Source: Dehalococcoidia bacterium
Lineage (GTDB): Bacteria > Chloroflexota > Dehalococcoidia > GIF9 > AB-539-J10
Direction: 5' to 3'
Length of the DNA stretch: 45,920 bases
NCBI GenBank assembly: GCA_016933195.1
Contig: JAFGBN010000064.1
Coordinates: forward strand, 1-45,920
Shown here: positions 9,801-17,401 of the stretch, one piece after another
Position numbering within the stretch: the stretch's first letter is position 1
Layout of the letters: each line of letters starts with the position of its first letter
Position numbers and translations under genes: made by a program
Notes under the pieces: generated by a model
Seen by the model: only the letters and a program-made list of their open reading frames with translations
Told to the model about the DNA's origin: nothing
The model's database searches: none

Positions 9801-11291
9801 GGCTTGCCCGATTGCCGGAATTACCATATCAATTTTCAAATCGAATTCGGAACCCGAAATAGGGACAGGACGCCTCCTTCCTGTAGCGTCTGGCTCGCCA
9901 AGTTCCATACGAATACACCTTATCCCAGTAACTTCGCCATCAGCAGCCAAAACCTCTACAGGCGCAACCAAGTATTCTATCTTTACCCCCTCAACTTCAG
10001 CTGCCTTGACCTCATCCTCCCTAGCTGGCATCTCAACCCTTGTTCTCCTATAAAGGACGGTAACTTCCTCAGCACCCAAGCGAAGAGCGGAGCGGGCTGA
10101 ATCTACAGCAACATCTCCACCACCTATTACTACCACCCCCCCTTCTGTCTTAGTCTCCTTCCCTAAAATAACAGCTCTCAAGAAATCAACTCCATGAATT
10201 ACCCCCTTGGCATCTTCCCCCGGAACATGAAGTCGTTGACTATGATGTGCCCCCACGCCGATAAATATGGCTTTATATCCCTGTTTAAAGAGATCATTGA
10301 TGGTAATTTCTTTACCAATAGAGACATTGGTTTTTATCTCTACCCCCAGGCGTTTTATCTCCTCGACCTCTTTCTCAATGACATCTTTAGGCAAGCGGTA
10401 CTCAGGAATACCCACATAAAGCATTCCTCCAGCTACGGGGAGAGCTTCAAAGATAGTAACCTTATATCCCTCACGTCGCAACCGCAAGGCGCAGGCAAGC
10501 CCTGCTGGCCCAGACCCAACAATAGCAACCTTCTCCTCCTTCTCCTCTGCTTCAGGAAAGGGAAGTTCATCCACAACAGTATCAGCGACGAATCTCTTTA
10601 TAGCTCGGATGGAGATAGGCTCTTCTAAAAGTTTGCGGTTGCATTTCTCTTCGCAAGGAGCAGGACAAATCCTTCCAAGCACCCTTGGGATAGGGAGTTT
10701 TTCTTTTATCAAGGAGAGTGCCTCTTTATACTTCCCCTTGGCGCTTAAAGCTACATACCCTTGAACATTTGTCCCAGCGGGACAAGATAAAACGCATGGC
10801 GGTCTTTCTCTCTTCTCAATGGCGAAAGCATTAGGGTAAGCCTGGGCGAATGGTCTGAATATAGCTTTCCTCGAAGCTAAGTTCTGCTCAAACTCGCTAG
10901 GAACTTCTACGGGACAAACTTCGGCACACTCCGCACACCCAGTGCACTTGGTAACATCAACATATCTTGGATGCTTTAGAACCTTAGCCTTAAAATTCCC
11001 TGGCTTCCCTTCAACCTCCAAAAGTTCTGAGCAAGAAAGCAACTCAATATTAGGATGTCTTCCGCACTCAATAAGCTTGGGAGAAAGGATACACATGGAG
11101 CAGTCTAAAGTGGGGAAGGTCTTATCAAGCTGAGCCATTACTCCACCAATAGCGGGGGATTTTTCCACTAAGTAAACTTTATATCCCGACTCAGCTAAAT
11201 CAAGTGCTGCCTGAATCCCTCCGATTCCTCCCCCAAGCACCAATACCGCTCCAACCTTCTCATTTGCTGAATCTGGATTACCCGTATTCAC
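6822..11291 (-). CDS. Giant HdrA-like flavoprotein with embedded GltD/NfnB-type NADPH module
   Basis: 1489 residues from GTG at 11291, preceded by AGAGAG; an in-frame TTG at 11342 would add a basic 17-residue leader and overlap hdrC. Approximate domains from the GTG: FAD Rossmann (13-85, GGGIGG); ferredoxin cluster (CTGCAECAEVCP, 116-127); Cys-rich Fer4_20-like part (165-220); GltD/NfnB-type oxidoreductase with two Rossmann folds (255-560; IVGSGPAGLA, then VIGGGDVAVDSA with downstream YRR typical of NADPH binding); cluster CLACGICSECMQC (626-); CVGSR...CSSVCC (725-743); a second HdrA with VCHCG (931-), FAD (1068-) and CSRVCC (1231-); and two C-terminal [4Fe-4S] ferredoxin motifs (1419-1461). 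HdrA is the bifurcating flavin subunit of heterodisulfide reductase-type complexes. The NADPH module suggests NAD(P)H as donor or acceptor, which is inference. Confidence 0.9.
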   Translation of the reverse strand: MNTGNPDSANEKVGAVLVLGGGIGGIQAALDLAESGYKVYLVEKSPAIGGVMAQLDKTFPTLDCSMCILSPKLIECGRHPNIELLSCSELLEVEGKPGNFKAKVLKHPRYVDVTKCTGCAECAEVCPVEVPSEFEQNLASRKAIFRPFAQAYPNAFAIEKRERPPCVLSCPAGTNVQGYVALSAKGKYKEALSLIKEKLPIPRVLGRICPAPCEEKCNRKLLEEPISIRAIKRFVADTVVDELPFPEAEEKEEKVAIVGSGPAGLACALRLRREGYKVTIFEALPVAGGMLYVGIPEYRLPKDVIEKEVEEIKRLGVEIKTNVSIGKEITINDLFKQGYKAIFIGVGAHHSQRLHVPGEDAKGVIHGVDFLRAVILGKETKTEGGVVVIGGGDVAVDSARSALRLGAEEVTVLYRRTRVEMPAREDEVKAAEVEGVKIEYLVAPVEVLAADGEVTGIRCIRMELGEPDATGRRRPVPISGSEFDLKIDMVIPAIGQAPALSFLENSGVNISRRGRVGVDPLTLETSREGVFSGGDCQTGPSIAIEAVAAGTRAAESIIRYLKHQDLKEGRLPVERKPSDVTFVPFGRTREPRQKMPTIPLEERISGFREIELGFSEKLAVREASRCLACGICSECMQCVAACKANAIDHSMREEIVELNVGSVVLCSGFDKFDPTPLNNYGYTKYPNVVSSIEFERMLSASGPYQGELKRPSDGKPPERIAWIQCVGSRDESLGHGYCSSVCCTYAVKEAIIAKEHVPLELEESIFFMDVRTQGKDFDKFHERGKREGIEFVRAKAYVVEELDGTGNLLLKYVGDDDRPSTREFDLVVLSVGFQPSPASIELAKRLDIQLNKYGFCYTDTFSPVETSKPGIFVAGAFQGPKDIPETVMQASGAAGSASALLAPARNTLAKVKEYPPEKDVSGEEPRIGVFVCHCGINIGGYVNVPAVTEYAKNLPNVAYAENNLFTCSQDTQERIKAMIEEHNLNRVIVASCTPRTHEPLFQETIREAGLNKYLFELANIRDQCSWVHMHEPEKATQKAKDLVRMAVANARLKEPLKPLSLPINRSALVVGGGIAGMVSALNLADQGFGVYLIEREIELGGMARRIHYTIDNGDVQTFLSDLVKRVEEHPKIQVYTNAWIVDAYGYVGNFTTEVMRYRGRVMEKIDHGVTIIATGAQEHKPDEYLYGRDPRVLTQLELEEEIARGTPDVINCDNLVMIQCVGSRNGERPYCSRVCCNQAIKNALKLKEMKPEMNIYILYRDMRTYGFYEEYYQEARQKGIVFLRYEPEDKPRVSQERKNGQLLLRVESQDPVLGEEVAIDADILALGVPMVPPEEARELAMLYKVPLNEDNFFLEAHVKLRPVDFATDGVFVCGLAHAPKSIEESIAQAKAAASRATTILSKDAVIAEGIVASVNENICSGCGICEALCPYGAITIDRDKKVAKVNEALCKGCGTCSAACPSGAAQQRGFTTAQISSMISAALEAVPLT

Positions 11292-11307
11292 AAAAATACT
11301 CTCTTTC

Positions 11308-11781
11308 TTAGGCTTTCTGTTTCTCCAGTGCCTCCTCCGCAAGCTTCGCCGGGTCTATTTTTGCTTCCTCAGATTTCTTATCTACAACTGATAGCACCAT
11401 CTGGTGGCGTAGCTTTTGAGAGAAAGTGTCAATTTCTTTTATTTGTTCCGCAAAAGAGGGATGAACATACCCCTCTCGCACTGCCATGCTTCGTAGGGCC
11501 TTCATCACATCGGAGAATTTCACATTCTGAGGGCAGTGAGCCTGGCAGGTATAACATTGAGTGCAAAGCCAGGGGAAATTAGAAGAAAGGACCTCCTTTC
11601 TTATCCCCAGAATTACCATACGAATTATCTTCCTGGGGTTATATTCGGGGTCAATATCCGCAACAGGGCAGCTAGCGGTACAAAGCCCACAGGCAAAGCA
11701 AAGTTTGATATTTTCCCCTCCGGGCTCCTCAGCCACTTCGTACTTGAATTTGGTGTCCTGTTCGTTTAACACTATTGCCAT
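11308..11781 (-). CDS. HdrC-like iron-sulfur subunit
   Basis: 157 residues with two [4Fe-4S] motifs: C28, C31, C34, C38 and C73, C76, C79, C83. This is the HdrC layout of heterodisulfide reductase complexes, passing electrons between HdrA and a catalytic partner. The ATG has a strong ribosome-binding site, TAAGGAGG. The stop is 16 bases before the GTG of the giant hdrA, so the two are likely made together. No HdrB (CCG domain) gene is present in this cluster; the partner here is probably MetV/MetF rather than a disulfide-reducing HdrB. That partner assignment is inference from gene order. Confidence 0.92.
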   Translation of the reverse strand: MAIVLNEQDTKFKYEVAEEPGGENIKLCFACGLCTASCPVADIDPEYNPRKIIRMVILGIRKEVLSSNFPWLCTQCYTCQAHCPQNVKFSDVMKALRSMAVREGYVHPSFAEQIKEIDTFSQKLRHQMVLSVVDKKSEEAKIDPAKLAEEALEKQKA

Positions 11782-11817
11782 TCTCTTTCCTCCTTAGAAT
11801 GTGCCCAATAAGGTGTG

Positions 11818-11957
11818 GAAAATCCTAAATCCCAAGCACCAAATCCTAAGCAAATTCAAACATCTAACCTCAAAATTCAAAGCCTTTATGTTTTGGTCAT
11901 TCAAATTTTGGTATTTGATATTATTTAGCATTTCGGATTTAGTATTTACAATTTCGA
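11818..11957. repeat. AT-rich degenerate inverted-repeat intergenic element
   Basis: A 140-base block between metF and hdrC built from variants of AAATCCTAAA, CCAAATCC and CAAATTCAA on one side and their reverse complements (GGATTTAGTATTT, TTTGGTATTTGATA) on the other. It is unlike the neighbouring coding DNA and has the look of a small dispersed MITE-like repeat. A self-comparison of the genome would show whether copies exist. Confidence 0.55.
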
Positions 11958-11987
11958 AGCCCGTCATGTTTTGAGCCACTATCCCCC

Positions 11988-12878
11988 TTATATTCCAGCG
12001 GCTTCCAGGATATCAGGAACCCTTTCTTCACGACCTATAAACATGATGTGAACCCCGTCGCAAATTTTCTCTCCCTTCATTTGTCTTATCATCCTGGCAG
12101 CTATCTCTATTCCTTTAGAAACTCCCGTTCCCTTGGGAGCCTGAGCCAGCTCGTCAATGATATACTGGGGAACAAAAATACCCGGGACGTTTTCATTCAT
12201 ATATGCAGCCATCTTCGTTCCAATGACAGGGACTATCCCGGCTAAGATCTTAACTTCTCTATCCGTTTTACGGGCATGTTCCACAAATCTCTTGAACTCA
12301 CCCAGGTCATACACGGCTTGAGTTTGAATGAAGCCCACCCCAGCATTTAGTTTCTTTTCGAATTTAATAAGCTGAGGCTCGATTGGGTCTGCTGAGGGGG
12401 TAGCAGATGCTCCAATACAGAAATCAACACCCCCATCAAGTTCATTCCCTGTCATATCCTTGCCGGAATTCAGGGTATGAACTAGATGAATGAGCTGCAC
12501 CGAATCAAGATCGAAGACGGGCTTTGCTTCTTTATGATCGCCAACATCAATAGAGTCGCCGGTAAGGCAGAGGACATTATTTATTCCTCTAGAGTAGGCA
12601 AAAAGGAGGTCTGCCTGAATTGCTAAACGGTTTCGATCGCGGCAGGTTATCTGAAGGATAGGCTCACCACCATACTCCTTGATGAGAAGGCAAGCCCCAA
12701 GTGAGGGATAGCGCATCACCGAACTTTGATTATCGGTCACATTTAAACCGTCCACCCTGTCTTTTAGAAGCTCAATGTGCTCGATCATCTTCGTCACATT
12801 GGAGCCCTTTACCGGACCTGCCTCAGCGGTTACAACGAAATCTTTTGTTTCCAGCGTTTCCCTAAAGGGCTTTGTCAT
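11988..12878 (-). CDS. metF: 5,10-methylenetetrahydrofolate reductase, MetF (first copy)
   Basis: 296 residues forming the (beta/alpha)8 FAD-binding MTHFR fold. It reduces methylene-THF to methyl-THF, the last step of the methyl branch of the Wood-Ljungdahl pathway. Typical strings are VTAEAGP at the N-terminus, LQITCRDRNRLAIQADLL (folate/FAD region), NVLCLTGDS and GVGFIQTQAVYD. It is the short clostridial-type enzyme lacking an NADH domain, so it needs partner subunits. metV, mvhD and hdr genes lie directly upstream and hdrC and hdrA downstream, as in the MetFV-Hdr-MvhD complex described from acetogens such as Moorella. The ATG is preceded by AGGGGGGTG. metV ends 11 bases upstream. Confidence 0.95.
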   Translation of the reverse strand: MTKPFRETLETKDFVVTAEAGPVKGSNVTKMIEHIELLKDRVDGLNVTDNQSSVMRYPSLGACLLIKEYGGEPILQITCRDRNRLAIQADLLFAYSRGINNVLCLTGDSIDVGDHKEAKPVFDLDSVQLIHLVHTLNSGKDMTGNELDGGVDFCIGASATPSADPIEPQLIKFEKKLNAGVGFIQTQAVYDLGEFKRFVEHARKTDREVKILAGIVPVIGTKMAAYMNENVPGIFVPQYIIDELAQAPKGTGVSKGIEIAARMIRQMKGEKICDGVHIMFIGREERVPDILEAAGI

Positions 12879-12889
12879 TTTGCACCCCC

Positions 12890-13549
12890 CTAAGCCTGCA
12901 CGGCTTGAACTTTACCGGGTCTTTTCACTGCCCGATAGTTCTTAGCCTCGTAATATCTCCTCATTAGCTCAAGCCTGCCTTGCTTTTCCAGTCTTCGGTA
13001 AATAAGAACCCAGGCACAATCTTTCTCCGGATCTATCTCGCACTTCCCACCCTTCCTTGTGCCGCCACAGGGTCCGTTGAGGAGCCCTTTAGCACAGCGT
13101 ACAATCGGGCAGATTCCTCCAGTTCTATCTAGGAAGCAATCTCCACAGGCCCCGCACATCTCAGTCCAAAGTCCTTCCCCCTCAGGCATCCCTATAAATG
13201 CAGTATTAAGTGCCGGGAAGACAGGCTTGTCCTCAAATATGTCAGCAACGGTTTGCACTCCAGCACCACACCCCAGGGAAAGGACTGCCTCCACCTCCTT
13301 AACCCTGTCCCTCAATTCCTCCACCATTTCCTTCTCACATTGCCTTTCAACTACCGCTTCTTGGATGGAAAGTTCATTTCCCTCTTTACTGGAAGCGAGC
13401 CTGAGCTGGGAGGAAAGGATTCCTACTTCCTTCTCCCCACCAGCCCAACAGATGGTGACACAAGTTCCACATCCCACCACCAAAATCCTTTTATACCCAG
13501 CGATCATATTTTTAATTTCCTCTAAAGGCTTCCTTTCGGCGATTATCAT
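12890..13549 (-). CDS. metV: MetV-like zinc/iron-sulfur subunit of methylene-THF reductase
   Basis: 219 residues of the MTHFR C-terminal (MetV) family. It has many cysteines: VVGCGTCVTIC at about 25-34, LGCGAGVQT near 93, then MCGACGDCFL, GGICPIVRCAKGLLNGPCGG and KDCAWVLIY. In acetogens MetV binds MetF and carries iron-sulfur clusters that bring electrons to the MetF flavin. Its start overlaps the mvhD stop by 4 bases (ATGA), and metF follows 11 bases later, so these three are coupled. All expected Cys groups appear present. Confidence 0.93.
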   Translation of the reverse strand: MIIAERKPLEEIKNMIAGYKRILVVGCGTCVTICWAGGEKEVGILSSQLRLASSKEGNELSIQEAVVERQCEKEMVEELRDRVKEVEAVLSLGCGAGVQTVADIFEDKPVFPALNTAFIGMPEGEGLWTEMCGACGDCFLDRTGGICPIVRCAKGLLNGPCGGTRKGGKCEIDPEKDCAWVLIYRRLEKQGRLELMRRYYEAKNYRAVKRPGKVQAVQA

Positions 13550-13935
13550 TTACCCTCCTTTATCTTTTCCACCATCTCCTTGATCTCACGGACGAACTTT
13601 TGAGCCATGTCAGGGCCGAAATTGACCATTTTAACTCGCTCTCTATTTATTCCTACCTCTTGGAGCAAGTTAGCTGCATATTTCACTCTCTCCTTCGCTC
13701 TGGTATTGCCTGTAAGATGTTGACAAGCACCTTCCTGACAGCCCATTACCAGCACCCCAGCGGCGCCTTTTTCAAAGGCTTTGAGAATGTGAAGCACGCT
13801 CACCCTCCCAGCACAAGGGACCCGAATGACCCTAACATTATCTGGGTAGCGAATCCTGAGCCTCCCGGCTCTATCGGCTGCCCGATAAGCTGACTCGGCA
13901 CAGCAAAAGGCGATGATCCTACCCACTTTCTCCAT
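13546..13935 (-). CDS. mvhD: MvhD-like [2Fe-2S] electron-transfer subunit
   Basis: 129 residues of the MvhD / methyl-viologen hydrogenase delta family. Cysteines C11, C12, C41, C66 and C71 (FCCAES, PCAGR, GCQEGAC) match the family pattern. MvhD passes electrons between an HdrA flavoprotein and a hydrogenase, formate dehydrogenase or other donor. Its place between hdrA2 and metV supports a MetFV-MvhD-HdrA assembly. A second, divergent copy lies with fdhA at 25988. The ATG is followed closely downstream by metV with a 4-base overlap. Confidence 0.93.
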   Translation of the reverse strand: MEKVGRIIAFCCAESAYRAADRAGRLRIRYPDNVRVIRVPCAGRVSVLHILKAFEKGAAGVLVMGCQEGACQHLTGNTRAKERVKYAANLLQEVGINRERVKMVNFGPDMAQKFVREIKEMVEKIKEGK

Positions 13936-13968
13936 AATTATTCTCCGTAATAGTTGAATACCCTCTTT

Positions 13969-14037
13969 CTTGTCACCCTGAGCAAAGCGAAGGGGCTAAA
14001 CGCTCCAGAGATTCTTCGCTACTCTCAGAATGACAAG
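13969..14037. repeat. REP-like palindromic element
   Basis: CTTGTCACCCTGAGCAAAGC at the left end is matched by the reverse complement of the right end (CTTGTCATTCTGAGAGTAGC), giving two arms of about 27 bases with a few mismatches. It sits in the short gap between mvhD and hdrA2. Elements of the form TGTCATTCTGAG...GCGAAG are common dispersed intergenic repeats in several bacterial groups. It could fold as a hairpin in the operon mRNA and affect relative expression. Confidence 0.65.
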
Positions 14038-14047
14038 GCAACTGTTA

Positions 14048-15697
14048 TCATTTTCCTATTGTTTTCACTTCAGCCAGTATCTGCTCATCACTATAGCCCT
14101 CAAGCTTTATCGCATTTGCTGGACAGATGGCAGCGCAGACGCCACATCCGTCACAGGCAAGGTCATAGATTTTGGCGACCCATTTTTCGGTATCCACTCG
14201 GACTAGCCGAATTGCGTCATGGGGGCAAACCCGGATGCAAGTGAGGCAAGCCCGACACTTCTGACTATCTGCCTTTACCTTTTCCACCTCCACCATTGCC
14301 TCCCCCAGAGATAAAAGCTCATGGATGCTCATCACGGCAGATGCAATATCGGTCAAAGCCCGGCTGATAGCTAAGTTCCCCCGGCAACCACCAACAAAAA
14401 ACATCCCTTTCCTGGCTGATTCTACGGGAAAGAGATGCACGTTTTCATCCTGATAAAAGCCTTGGAAGTCGGTTCCTATATTCAGCATAGAACTTAAGGA
14501 TTTAGTTCCTTCAGGGGGCAAAGCTTTTTCCTCAGCCACCAAGAGGTCACAAAGGAGTGTTACCTCCTCACCTAGAAGAATATCCTTTGCCTTCACCTTT
14601 ACTCGGCCATCCTCACCGTATATCTGTGGTGACTCGTCAAATTTTAAAAACATTACTCCGCGATTGCGCGCCTCCCGATAAAGCTTCTCTGTCCCTTCGC
14701 TATCCACCTTCAAATTCCTACAAAACACGTAAACCTCGCTCCCCAGCTCCTCTTTAACCGCCAAGGCATTGTTCAGAGCAGAGAGGGTAGGGAGACGGGA
14801 ATTTTCGTTAGAGACATCGAAAACAAAGCCTATAGTTTCAGGTTTTCGTTCCAACTTCTCTGGAGCTCGAAGCATCTCGACAAGCTCCAGCTGCGAGATG
14901 ATATTAACTCCAGGTTTAAGCTCAAAGTCTTGGGCAACAATTTCTGTTTTATATCCGGTGGCAAAGATGATTGCTCCGAAGCTCCGAGAGATTTCCTTTC
15001 CCTCTCTTCTTATCCTTACAGCAAAATCCCCCACCTCCCCTTGCACCCTTGCTACCTCAGCAGAAGTTAGAACCTCGATATTCTCATCTCCCTCTATCGC
15101 CTTTGTCATCAAGTTGAGCATCTCTTTCGGGCTTGTCTCAAGTCCGTAAAAGCCTTCAAGCTCCTTAAGCTTCCCCCCAAAGGCCAACTCTCTTTCCACA
15201 ACAGTTGTCCTAATCCCAAGCTGAGAAAGCTCAAGAGCTGATCTCATCCCAGAGAATCCTCCGCCTACCACTAGAACCTCTTTGTTTACCGGAACCATGG
15301 TTCTTTTCATAGGCTGAAGCAACCGAGCTTTATTTATAGCCATCCTTATGAGTTCCAGGGCCTTCCCTGTGACATCCCTTTCATGAGCCCAAGAACATTG
15401 CTCCCTGATGTTTGCTAAGGAAAGAAGATTGGGATTAAGCCGAAGCCTTTCTAGAAGCCCGGTAAAAATGTGCTCACAGAGCTCCAGCGAGCAAGCAGCG
15501 ATTACTACTCCATTTATGTTCTCAGCCAGGATTCTGGAGGTCATCGCCTTCTCTGCTTCTTCAAGGCACAAGTTATGGCTTATGTCTACAAAGGCAATGT
15601 CTTCAAGCTTCTCTAAATCCGCACTGATTCTGGGGAAATCTATGTTCTTCAGACTCCCCCCACAATCGCAGAGGAAAACGCCCATCTTTACTTGCAT
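14048..15697 (-). CDS. HdrA-like flavoprotein, C-terminal-half type (hdrA2)
   Basis: 549 residues from ATG at 15697 (TTTGGAGAG just upstream); ATG at 15685 is an alternative and a reading from 15778 runs deep into hdrA1. It matches the second half of the giant HdrA in order: an N-terminal HdrA domain with FLCDCGG and REQCSWAH, an FAD Rossmann fold (VVGGGFSGM), and two C-terminal [4Fe-4S] motifs (CRACLTCIRVCP and CDGCGVCAAICP). The mid-region, where HdrA usually has CVGSR...CSRVCC, reads FVFDVSNENSRLPTLSALNN, so those cysteines are lost. It overlaps hdrA1 by 10 bases and is presumably a partner of it. Confidence 0.88.
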   Translation of the reverse strand: MQVKMGVFLCDCGGSLKNIDFPRISADLEKLEDIAFVDISHNLCLEEAEKAMTSRILAENINGVVIAACSLELCEHIFTGLLERLRLNPNLLSLANIREQCSWAHERDVTGKALELIRMAINKARLLQPMKRTMVPVNKEVLVVGGGFSGMRSALELSQLGIRTTVVERELAFGGKLKELEGFYGLETSPKEMLNLMTKAIEGDENIEVLTSAEVARVQGEVGDFAVRIRREGKEISRSFGAIIFATGYKTEIVAQDFELKPGVNIISQLELVEMLRAPEKLERKPETIGFVFDVSNENSRLPTLSALNNALAVKEELGSEVYVFCRNLKVDSEGTEKLYREARNRGVMFLKFDESPQIYGEDGRVKVKAKDILLGEEVTLLCDLLVAEEKALPPEGTKSLSSMLNIGTDFQGFYQDENVHLFPVESARKGMFFVGGCRGNLAISRALTDIASAVMSIHELLSLGEAMVEVEKVKADSQKCRACLTCIRVCPHDAIRLVRVDTEKWVAKIYDLACDGCGVCAAICPANAIKLEGYSDEQILAEVKTIGK

Positions 15698-16932
15698 CTC
15701 TCCAAAGCCTCCGTTGCTCTTTCCGCTGCCGAGATTCCATGGGCGATGGAATCGGGGATATCCTTTGGACTCTGACAAGTTCCGGCGAGGAAAATCCCCT
15801 CAACGTTGGTCTCTATAGAATTAAAAGGCTCTTTGGTATCAAAGAATCCATAATCGCCTAAATTTATTCCCAAGATTCTCGCCATCTCCCAAGAATCTTT
15901 TCTGGGAGCGATGCCTACCGAAAGGATCACCAGGTCAAAGAGCTCCCTGCCCACCTTTCCTTGTAAAATATTCTCAAATCTCACCTCGAGTTCCCTGGAG
16001 GAAGTTTCCAAAATTTCCACAGGTACCCCTCGAACAAATCGAATACTTTCCCGACACTCCTCATAAAACTCGGCGAAGCCCTTTCCAGCAGTCTGAAGAT
16101 CAATATAAAAGATAGTCACCTGGGCATCAGGGTTTTGATATTTGATAACTCTAGCGAACCTCATTGCGTACTTACAGCATATCTGGGAGCAATAGCCATG
16201 GCTTTCATCCCTTGAGCCCACACATTGAATAAAGGCGATATTCTGAGGTTCTTTCCCTCTTGAGGGGAGCTTAAGACAGCCTTCCCGGCTGAAAATTCTT
16301 TCCAAGTCAAGACCAGTTAAAACGTTAGGATATCTACCGTAACTCAAGGAGCCGATTTCTCGGGCGTTAAAGACATCAAAGCCAGTGGCGACGATGATGG
16401 CACCGACGCTTAGCTCCTTCCTTTCCTGCTCCCGGTCAAAATCCATAGCGTTCGTGGGACATACTCCCTGACAAAGGTTGCACTTCTGACCTCTGAGGCG
16501 AAAACATTGGGATTCATCGATGACATAGGAATAAGGAACTGCCTCCGGGGAAGGGGGATGGATTGCCTTAGGCTCGGTAGGACATATCTCGAGACATATT
16601 CCGCAAGCGATGCATCTTTCCCTGGAAATATATTGGGGCTTTTGCCAAAGCTCGACCTGGAAATTGCCAACCCCACCGGTTACCCTCGTCACCATCGAAT
16701 CGGTCAAGATTGAAATTCGGGGGTGAGTTGCCACCTCCTTGAGCTTTTGGGGAACAAGGCAGGCGGAGCACTTAGTGCAAACCTCCGTTGCTTTACAACA
16801 AAAGAAAGCAGCTTGTCCTCCAATTGCTGCTTCCCTCTCTATTAAGTATACTCCAAAGTCGCTATTGGCTAATCTCAATGCTGAAGTCATTCCAGCTACG
16901 CCGCTACCTATAACTAGAACAGGCTTCTTCAC
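15688..16932 (-). CDS. HdrA-like flavoprotein, N-terminal-half type (hdrA1)
   Basis: 414 residues from GTG at 16932, with GGAGAAGATGA just upstream. It starts directly with the FAD Rossmann fold (VIGSGVAGMTSALRL), then a Cys-rich patch (FFCCKATEVCTKCSACL), two ferredoxin-like clusters (CIACGICLEICP and CNLCQGVCP) and the HdrA CVGSR...YCSQICC motif. This corresponds to the first half of the giant HdrA without the GltD module. With hdrA2 it forms a split version of the same architecture. It follows the receiver gene by 23 bases in the same train, so it is likely co-expressed with the two-component genes. Confidence 0.9.
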   Translation of the reverse strand: MKKPVLVIGSGVAGMTSALRLANSDFGVYLIEREAAIGGQAAFFCCKATEVCTKCSACLVPQKLKEVATHPRISILTDSMVTRVTGGVGNFQVELWQKPQYISRERCIACGICLEICPTEPKAIHPPSPEAVPYSYVIDESQCFRLRGQKCNLCQGVCPTNAMDFDREQERKELSVGAIIVATGFDVFNAREIGSLSYGRYPNVLTGLDLERIFSREGCLKLPSRGKEPQNIAFIQCVGSRDESHGYCSQICCKYAMRFARVIKYQNPDAQVTIFYIDLQTAGKGFAEFYEECRESIRFVRGVPVEILETSSRELEVRFENILQGKVGRELFDLVILSVGIAPRKDSWEMARILGINLGDYGFFDTKEPFNSIETNVEGIFLAGTCQSPKDIPDSIAHGISAAERATEALERCK

Positions 16933-16955
16933 TCATCTTCTCCGAAGTAACAAAT

Positions 16956-17360
16956 TCAGCTCTTCTCTTTTAGCAATTCCCCTACTCGATTCAGCAGTTC
17001 GTCGGGATCAAAGGGCTTATGTAGGTAGTCCTCTGCTTCCATCGTCATCCCCTCCCGCATAGAGAGGTGCATCTCTTCTCTATCCTCAGGATAGACGGTT
17101 AGCATCAGCACGGGGATCTGGGAAAACGAGTGGTATTTGTGATGAGTCTTGAGTTCTTTGCAAACCTCAAATCCACTCTTACCTGGCATTATTACATCTA
17201 GAATGATCAAATCAGGCTTTTCCTCCACTACCTTTCGCAAACCTTCGTCCCCATCAAGTGCAGTAACCACTTGATAGGACTTGCTTTCAAGCACTTTCTT
17301 CACCGCCGTGTGTATATTAGGATCATCGTCAATGGACAGTATCTTAATTTGCTTCTGCAT
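16956..17360 (-). CDS. Single-domain response regulator (receiver)
   Basis: 134 residues with a complete receiver domain: acidic pocket D11-D12-D13, phospho-acceptor D55 in LIILDVIMPG, T88 and K115. There is no output domain. The loop before the conserved Lys is unusually long (REEMHLSMREGMTMEAEDY) and is shared in form with the receiver at 18580. The ATG has GGAGGG upstream. It is encoded between the cNMP-domain kinase and hdrA1, so it is a likely partner of that kinase and may act by protein contact rather than on DNA. Confidence 0.9.
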   Translation of the reverse strand: MQKQIKILSIDDDPNIHTAVKKVLESKSYQVVTALDGDEGLRKVVEEKPDLIILDVIMPGKSGFEVCKELKTHHKYHSFSQIPVLMLTVYPEDREEMHLSMREGMTMEAEDYLHKPFDPDELLNRVGELLKEKS

Positions 17361-17401
17361 CTTTCCCTCCTGGTATATTAGACTTGCTTAGCTCGCTCGA
17401 C

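Noticed and set aside
11292-11342. TTG start giving a 1506-residue HdrA
   Set aside because: The extra 17 residues are basic and overlap hdrC; GTG 11291 leaves a clean gap with a purine-rich site.
15698-15778. N-terminal extension of hdrA2
   Set aside because: It lies wholly inside hdrA1 and shows no HdrA similarity before the VFLCDCGG motif.
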